Assembly (NCBI GenBank): GCA_963920765.1 | Contig: OY987244.1 | Coordinates: forward strand, 27,260,358 to 27,324,357 | From: Ulota crispa | Lineage: Eukaryota; Streptophyta; Bryopsida; Orthotrichales; Orthotrichaceae | DNA: 64,000 nt | Direction: 5' to 3' | Shown: one piece after another, positions 57,652 to 64,000 of the stretch | How the letters are laid out: every line of letters starts with the position of its first letter | Numbering within the stretch: position 1 is the stretch's first letter | The notes under the pieces: generated by a model | Database searches by the model: none | The model's input: the letters and a program-made list of their open reading frames with translations, nothing else | Told to the model about the DNA's origin: nothing | Translations under genes and position numbers: made by a program

Positions 57652-58565
57652 GCCCTAAAGGACCGTTGCCCCTTCGGGGGACAAATGGGATTTTGGGCAT
57701 GTACCTATGGCTAAATTACTTTGTGTAATTTTTTGAGCCTTTTACGGAAGATGAGGAAAGATCTATGTGGGCATCTAACTTTTTCCACATTCTGACATTT
57801 GACAAAGAAGTTATGCAAGAATTTCTGCAACTTGAGGGAGGGAGGGCAATCTGGGCAGCCCAAACACTTCTTTAAAATTGTATTTTTTTAAAATAAAGAT
57901 TTGAAATTGGTTCTTTAGATTTTTTTATATGTGGAAAGCTTTGAATCGTTCAATTTCAATCAATGAGATGAAAGTTATGAGATGTTTTAGTTTGTGGGCA
58001 GTTACGGATCCTCTACTCTAAAATAAACTTTGAAGTTCTTTATTTTGCACAAATTTCAATATTTTGGAAAAAAAACTAAACCTACGGGAGTAGATTGTTT
58101 ATTACAAGATTATAACTATTGGGACTTGCGTTTTTCATTTCAATAATTAAATTCTTAACAATTTAGTGATTTGAATCATTCTCTACTTCTTTTTATTTAC
58201 TATTTTCTTCCCGTGTGTTGTATAGTTCCAATTGATTTGAAAATTCTCCCACACATGCCTAACTTGGTCTTCTACATGGAAAGTAAACCTCAACTTTGTG
58301 TAGAGCAATTTTTTTCATGTAGGAGTGGTCAAAGGCTTTTGAATTTTTTGGACAACACGGAAAAAAACATTTATCTTTCACTTCAAATGTAAATATCTCC
58401 CTCCTCTCCATCTAGAATGACCTGATATTTTCCCACAAGTACCTCTTCTAGTCTAAGGCTACAGTTGGATTTCCAAAAAAAAAAAAACCTACCTTCTTAC
58501 TCATCCCCTAGAAGTGGCAATTTTCAGTGATTTTGACAACAAAAAAGAGCTTGATCCTTTAGGGG
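57652..58565 (+). mobile_element. TTAA element, family G, copy 2 (914 bp)
   Basis: Flanks TTAA (57648-57651) and TTGA (58566-58569). The left end GCCCTAAAGGACCGTTGCCC is followed by the subterminal block GGGGACAAATGGGATTTTGG. The right end is TGATCCTTTAGGGG. It matches 15887-16805 along its length. Confidence 0.8.
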
Positions 58566-58904
58566 TTGAACAATAATTAGGACTTGGCAACAACAATGAC
58601 ATTGCCAAAAAACAAACAAACAATATCAAGGCTGTAAACCACATGAAATCCTAGTGTTTCAAGAGTTACATGCACCTCCAATTGGCCACGCAATGAGCCA
58701 TGACGTAAATTTCTATACCAGGGCAACCTAATTGTTAAGGCAACATAAATGCACTATCTAGTGTGGGATACGATTTGCTTCTTCTCATGTGTAGTTATAG
58801 TACAAAATTTGAATATAAAATTCAAATCATTAGCATAGATTTTATATTGCAAGAAGAAGGTCTTGTTTGCAAATGTGAAAATAATTATATGATTTGTGGA
58901 TGGG

Positions 58905-59310
58905 AATTGATATATGTACCACACCCTTTCAATTATTGTACCACACCCCAGACTAAATTTTGGATTTCTACCATCATAAAGCTGAATTTGAGAATTTGGA
59001 ATTTAGATTTGGACTTAGAGACCATGATTTAGTCTAGAACCACAAAAAAGTTGCAATTCAACAACACCCAATGAAAAAGCTAATCTTTTTTTACAAACAA
59101 AAGTAAAAGTAACACTTTTCTCCCGAGTTAAACTTTTTCATTGGATGTTGTTGAATTGCAACTTTTTTTTATGGTTCTAGACTAAATCATGTTCTCTAAG
59201 TCCAAATCTGAATTCCGAATTCTCAAATTTAGCTTTATGATGGTAGAAATCTAAAATTTACTATGAGGATGTGGTACAATAATCGAAAGGGTGTGGTACA
59301 CATATCAATT
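58905..59310. mobile_element. Foldback element of about 406 bp
   Basis: Long inverted arms meet near 59107. Outer parts are AATTGATATATGTACCACAC and GTGTGGTACACATATCAATT; inner parts include TTGCAATTCAACAACA against TGTTGTTGAATTGCAA. Arms differ by scattered substitutions. Non-coding; target duplication unclear. Confidence 0.8.
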
Positions 59311-59513
59311 TCTTTTTGGATATTGATTTTCAAGTAACAATAATTCATATATGCATGAAAGGTCCCAAAATACAAAAGAAAATGTATACAAAAGTTGACT
59401 TTGTCAATACTGATATGATAGTTTTGTTTGAAGGCCCACCAACATCATGATGGGAGGCTACATGCCCAAGCATAACTTTCCTAAAATACTTGGTCACCAT
59501 CTACAAAGTGACT

Positions 59514-61092
59514 CACAAAACCGAGCCAGTGTTTGGTTGTTTTTCAATAAATAAGCAATGTTAGCACATTGAGTGAACAATTCAACAAGTAAAAAATTGT
59601 TTTAGAAAGTAGAAGCTTTATTGATTATTCACTTGGAAATTGAAAATAAGATACGTATAATATATGAAAGCACTAAGATTCTGAAATCAAATCCTCAGTG
59701 ACTCAATTTTGGACTTGTGTGTCTATACACACTCAAAAATCAATTTACTTGCCCTTTGCATAACTAATTGCTTGCATTTTTTGTGGCATGTTCTCATAAA
59801 CGTTCTCACACTCTATGGAAGTTATAGAATGGAAAATCTCAAACCCACATTCTCACAATTTTAAAATACCCTTTGGACGTGTTGATTAACATTGAGCTTT
59901 GTTCTAGTGTTGCTCGTGGGTGTTTTATAGGGTTTAGGTCGCTTGATTGAGCATGTCACTTTTAAACATTGAAAATTTGTATAAATGATACCCTTTCATT
60001 GTTTCTGTTGTATGTTTAGGATTGTTGTCACGTTGAAAAATGACTCTAAATACATCTAAGCCATACTTTGAAAAAATAGCATAGGGAGATTGGTCTCTTA
60101 TACTTCACAACAAACACACTAATTTATTGTACCTTCTATCTTGCAAATCAAACCAAGTCTAATTGCACTCATGCAACCCCAAACTATTGTAAAACCTTTT
60201 CCATGTTTCACAAGTTTCTTCATTGTTCAATCTATAAGACCCTCTCCTTCTAAATCCCAGCATCAGTAACAACCATCTAAGAAAAAATAATTGATTTAAG
60301 TTTTATCTAAAATAATCACTTGCTTCCAATTTTTTTCATGAGATTTGGCAAAGTTAAACAACCTTAAATATTATATTTAGAAAAAAAAAGTTTTTTCTTC
60401 TTCACATAAGCCTTCAAACTTACAAAATTCAATGCACATTGCATTGTCTGGACACCCATTTCATTGTCAAATTGTTGCCCAACTAATTTGAATGCTTTTA
60501 TAGCACTAATAGATCTCCTACTTGTCATTGCTCTCACACATGCCCTCTCTAAGTGGTTTAAAATTTTAATTAGTTGTCCTTCTATAAATAGTTTAATATC
60601 AAAAAAGCGTTTCTTTTGGATTCTCTCAACATTAGATTGACTAACATCAAACCACTTGGCTATAATTTTTGTGATCCACCCATTTGTAGCAATGATACTT
60701 ACTACACTATTCTTCTTTTAAAAATCAATGGTATTATCATGTAAGTTATGGAACAATTAAAAGTGCAATATACTATTAGAAGAGGAGTAGAAACAATCTT
60801 TCCTACTTACAACTCTCACAACTAAATTTAAAGTCTATGATGTATTGTCAATATAAAGAGGAAATGGAGATATAAATAGGCAAGACCAAAAGTGAGTTTG
60901 TGAATAACTCTCCTTTGAAATGAGATATCTCAATCACCCTTGCAAAATTTTCATTAAAGCTTCCATGTATTAGCAGGTACTTGGATACCTTTAATCTACT
61001 CTTTATGACACCTAAAAATCTTTATTAACGCAATTGATATAAAAATTTATATTAAGTAACAGTGAACATTGACTCGGTTTTGTGAGTCACTG
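59514..61092 (-). mobile_element. Tc1/mariner-superfamily element, Tc1-like (1579 bp)
   Basis: The ends are inverted: left GTGACTCACAAAACCGAGCC, right GACTCGGTTTTGTGAGTCAC. TA stands outside each (59512-59513, 61093-61094). The length is that of a complete Tc1-type element. A decayed transposase is read from the minus strand between the ends, in the right place and direction. The left end has an extra AA after CA relative to the right end. Confidence 0.8.
59900..60720 (-). pseudogene. Decayed Tc1-type transposase (DD34E)
   Basis: Minus-strand fragments appear in the correct order. First is an N-terminal helix-turn-helix-like part, IIAKWFDVSQSNVERIQKKR (about 60615-60680). Next is SLKAYVKKKK (about 60385-60415), then WKQVIILDKTKINYF-like residues with the first catalytic D at 60305-60307. 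FQRDNNPKHT follows with the second D at 60027-60029, then SDLNPIK near 59921-59945. The last motif should end in the catalytic E but shows K (59923-59925). The spacing from second D to that position is 101 nt, about 34 codons with one base lost, which fits DD34E. Several stops and frame changes make it inactive. Tc1-like DD34E enzymes are typical of animals and fungi; plant mariners are mostly DD39D. Confidence 0.75.
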
Positions 61093-61285
61093 TATGTATA
61101 TACAAGCGTAATCTATCGTAGGATTATGTTTTTTGTGGTGTCTCTCTCTACAATACATGAAAGATTTGTTGAAAAGGCCCAACTGTCTTTGAGTTTATTT
61201 TTTATTTTTATTTTTTTTCACACATCTAAAAATCCAAATTGAAGTACCAGAAATTATGTAGTGTACCTTGAGTTCATAACGTTCA
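61093..61285. other. AT-rich DNA, nothing recognised
   Basis: Flank between the Tc1-like element and the next MITE. Confidence 0.5.
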
Positions 61286-61437
61286 GTAGCACTAGTAAAG
61301 GCTACCCTTCCTCAAAGTGAAGGGTGTGGAATATTCCACACCCTTCTTTAGCTATGGGGATACTTGGCTGAATTTGTTAGAGTCTATGAAAGGGACGCTT
61401 AGTTTAGTGCACACACATCAAGGGGGCCAGATGTGTC
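61286..61437 (+). mobile_element. MITE family S, copy 2, with a perfect 28-bp palindrome
   Basis: It is the reverse relative of 5105-5284. The segment 61319-61346 is a perfect palindrome built on GAAGGGTGTGGAAT and its inverse. Ends are approximate. Confidence 0.55.
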
Positions 61438-61557
61438 AAAAGATTTATAAAAATATTATGTATATATATGTATAAAATTAGGGCCCAAAGCATGTAACAA
61501 AGCAATTCTATCTACTTAGAACTCTTAATTTCTATAACCAAATCAAATTTTCCTTAA

Positions 61558-61782
61558 CCCTCAAATGTCCCATGCGATAGTAGATAGGTTGCCATAAAAT
61601 TGGCATTTGCTACCAATAAGAGTATATATTTTGGAATCTAAAATAGCTCACTAAAATTGTATTTGATCTATATTCCATCTTTCTTGTTAATCTTAAATAT
61701 AGTAAAGGTGTTAATCATTCCACATTCAAGAAAAACATCTTGTATTATACTAGCCATGAAGATACTTTCAAATAATTAGGGG
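61558..61782 (+). mobile_element. TTAA element, family D, copy 5 (225 bp)
   Basis: Flanks TTAA (61554-61557) and TTAT (61783-61786). Left end CCCTCAAATGTCCCATGCG; right end CAAATAATTAGGGG. It has the usual ATTGGCATTTGCTACCA block and the CTAGCCATG segment of family D. Confidence 0.75.
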
Positions 61783-62145
61783 TTATATTATACTATTAAG
61801 TACATGGAAAATAACCCCATATTAAATTTGGGACAAAAAGCAATGAATGTTGACTTGTACATCAAGAAATTTAATTCTTTTTGATGTCGTTAGTTTTAGT
61901 AAATCAAATTCAAAATTTACGTTGATCAGGTACATTTGTACTTGTTACAATTAACCTATTCTAGAGAATAATTACTTCTAATGGATAGTAAAATCCTAAG
62001 CTCAAATTATTTCTTAAAACATTGAAGTTTTTCTTTATGAGGTTCAAGTTCAAAGGTCACTTTTTATAATACAACATTCAAGATTTTGGACTTGATATGT
62101 GTCAATTTTCCAATAATCCAAAATATTAGTAAAAATCAATATTAA

Positions 62146-62788
62146 CCCCTAAATTCCCAAAGCCTTTTTGAGCTTCTTGGAATTCCCATGAAATTAAACA
62201 ATCAACCAACTTTTCACATAAATCCATCAAGTTTTTAATAAACGCAACTATACAAATCAAACCAAGCATGTTAGAGATTACATAAAAAAAACAAAAAAAT
62301 AACAAATTCACTTATAATCTGAAAGACTATAATGTTTGAACATGAGGGTGTTAAAATTGTAAAAGTAACTTGAAGTCTCCCAATCCTCTTTTCAAATGTC
62401 AAATCTAAAAAGTTGGTCACCAAAAAATATGAGGTTTAAGGTCATTATATGCCTAACTTTGATCAATTGATGGCTTTCAAAATCTACTCCTACATTTTTT
62501 TTAAATGAAGTTCTAATGTGGATTTTTCTCCAAACTCTAGTGTATTTCAAGCTCATTTTAAAGATTTTCCAACACTAAAAAACTCAGATTGCAATGGACA
62601 CCCTTGTACAAAAGCTTGAGTAGAAAAATCATCAACATGTGTTTTCAAGATCAAATGTTGTGTGTTGAAAACAAACTTCAAAATAAACCCATATTGATTT
62701 TTTTTAACAAAAATAGTGATTATATAAAACTTTATTCACCTTCAAAGATTTGTAAACACCCAAGTTGGGTGCCTTGGGCATTTAGGGG
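62146..62788. mobile_element. TTAA element, family R (643 bp)
   Basis: TTAA at 62142-62145 and 62789-62792. Ends CCCCTAAATTCCCAAAGCC and, inward from the right, CCCCTAAATGCCCAAGGCAC: a good 19-bp inverted match. No second copy is present here. Short frames inside are unsupported. Confidence 0.75.
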
Positions 62789-62871
62789 TTAAGCATCCTA
62801 ATTGATCATATGCTAGTCGATTATCACTAAGAACCACGGAAAATCCTCAAAGACTAGAAGGTATTCATTAA

Positions 62872-63788
62872 CCCCTAAATCCTTGGGGCCTTTATTTTGT
62901 CAAAAGACACTCAAATTTGCCATTTCTATTGCAAAGATTAAAAAAGTTTGAAAATTGGTCTCTTTGCATATCTAACCATAGGATCTTGTACTAGACTAGT
63001 ATAAGAATGTGAAAACAAAAATTCAAAAACTTTGACCGCACAAATTGTAAGATATATGCGTTTAAAGTGTCAAAAACAAGCTTTTTTGCACTTTGCATGA
63101 CTAGATTATTTAACTTTGAACTTTTTTAATTAAAATTTTTGTACCACAGAATTTTGGAGTTTATTTTTCAATGGTGGGAAATTGAGTTGAGAATTTTTGG
63201 AAAAAAATCAAATAAATAAATACTTAATTTTCATTCTTTAAAAAAACATTAGGTAGAAGAAGGCATGAGATTGAACAAAAACTTAAATTGTTAATAACCC
63301 TGCAATGGAATTGAAATGCAATAATCCCATTGGTGAGATTGTTCTAGAAAGCAAACTTCACCCTTTCCAACAGTTTGTTTTGAAAAAATATTAAAATTGC
63401 ATTAAAAAATGAAATTTATAAGTTATTTTTTCAAGAAGATGCTTGAGGTGCCCACAAATCAAGATTGTCCATAACTTTCTCATAACTAGTCCAAATGGAA
63501 TGAATCAAAGCTTCCAATGTAGAAAACACTATAACCTATGAGAAGAAAAAACCAAAATATATATATTTTTGTAAATATCTTTTGCTGCCCAATCTCCATA
63601 AATTTTTGCTTATCTAAGCATAACTTTTTCTCTTGGGCATTGATTGGAATAAAAACTATATATCCCAAAAGCTAATGTGTTTTTCTATCTTCAACAAAAG
63701 TTTCAAAAAATTAGGACAATAAATGAGGCCATAGGTACCTGCCCAAAATTCCATTTGTCCCCTAAAGGGACACTCAAGGATTTAGGGG
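62872..63788 (+). mobile_element. TTAA element, family B, copy 3 (917 bp)
   Basis: TTAA flanks at 62868-62871 and 63789-63792. Ends CCCCTAAATCCTTGGGGCC and, inward from the right, CCCCTAAATCCTTGAGTGTC. It aligns throughout with 13002-13913 and 26935-27867. Confidence 0.85.
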
Positions 63789-64000
63789 TTAAAAACCAAA
63801 GAACATGGCACCATTTGTTTGTTGTCCAAATAAAGGACCACCATGCTTGATAGGGGTTAAATCCCATGAATACATTACTAAAAAAATGCACAACACACCA
63901 TTACAGGGAAGCCACTAATAGTTATAGTTTTATGGTTTAATTAATCATCCCAAGCATGCCACTTTTAGAGAGCCTTTCCATAACCATTGCATTGCATTCT

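Larger units (their letters stand above)
57294..58763. mobile_element. MITE family H, copy 3, interrupted by a TTAA element
   Basis: Left end CACAAAACAATGCATTTAGG, right end ACATAAATGCACTATCTAGT then G; these match the family H termini with some decay. Inside lie a family J foldback (57378-57608) and a complete family G TTAA element (57652-58565). Confidence 0.6.

Noticed and set aside
6095-63792. CCCCTAAA motifs as interstitial plant telomere repeats (CCCTAAA)
   Set aside because: They occur singly at element ends, paired with an inverse copy and bordered by TTAA, not in tandem arrays.
1-64000. CRISPR array, prokaryotic operons or plasmid functions
   Set aside because: The composition, absence of dense ORFs and abundance of eukaryotic MITEs exclude a bacterial or archaeal origin.

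Overview
The window is eukaryotic nuclear DNA, strongly AT-rich and almost free of intact genes. The best reading is repeat-dense intergenic DNA of a plant, most likely a land plant with a repeat-heavy genome. Two things point there. It holds CACTA-type and PIF/Harbinger-type MITEs and a common plant-style MITE end (GCATCTCCA). Its decayed coding sequences have stops that fit loss of CG and CHG methylated cytosines. The species cannot be fixed from the sequence. I see no rRNA, convincing tRNA, CRISPR array, prokaryotic operon or intact conserved protein gene.

The dominant component is a large group of short, non-coding, terminally inverted elements flanked by TTAA. Ends follow 5'-CCCYTWAA, usually continuing GGACCA or GGCCCA. 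I place about 27 copies in roughly a dozen length families (A to R). They run from about 220 to 1200 bp and cover about 19 kb by my boundary calls. Copies occur in both orientations, abut while sharing one TTAA, and nest inside one another at TTAA. Target site and CCC terminus suggest non-autonomous piggyBac-like elements; Kolobok and Sola3 also use TTAA. No transposase for them is visible.

Layout. 1-6 kb: AT-rich DNA, a dispersed repeat, a foldback element, a 10-bp tandem repeat. 6-18.5 kb: dense TTAA elements, including a nested pair (11.7-12.35 kb) and three elements in a row sharing TTAA sites (15.9-18.2 kb). 18.8-28.1 kb: the dispersed repeat again, two related G-rich minisatellites, an LTR-like direct pair, more TTAA elements. 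28.9-32.5 kb: a CACTA MITE and a CCGG-rich block with a broken reading frame of about 620 codons of unknown family. 35.5-36.5 kb: a GC-richer island, perhaps gene debris. 38.5-41 kb: a decayed hAT-type transposase-like gene. 43.2-43.9 kb: a TIR element whose right arm carries 15 exact-length 24-bp repeats. 44.8-46.2 kb: a 1.39-kb near-perfect palindrome. 46.7-49.3 kb: a three-level nest of TTAA elements. 50-59.3 kb: several MITE and foldback families and two more nested TTAA insertions. 59.5-61.1 kb: a decayed Tc1-like (DD34E) element. 61.5-63.8 kb: three more TTAA elements.

No genes act together here. The coding remnants are transposon-related or of unknown origin, and all are interrupted. 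The interest lies in the TTAA element population and its insertion history.
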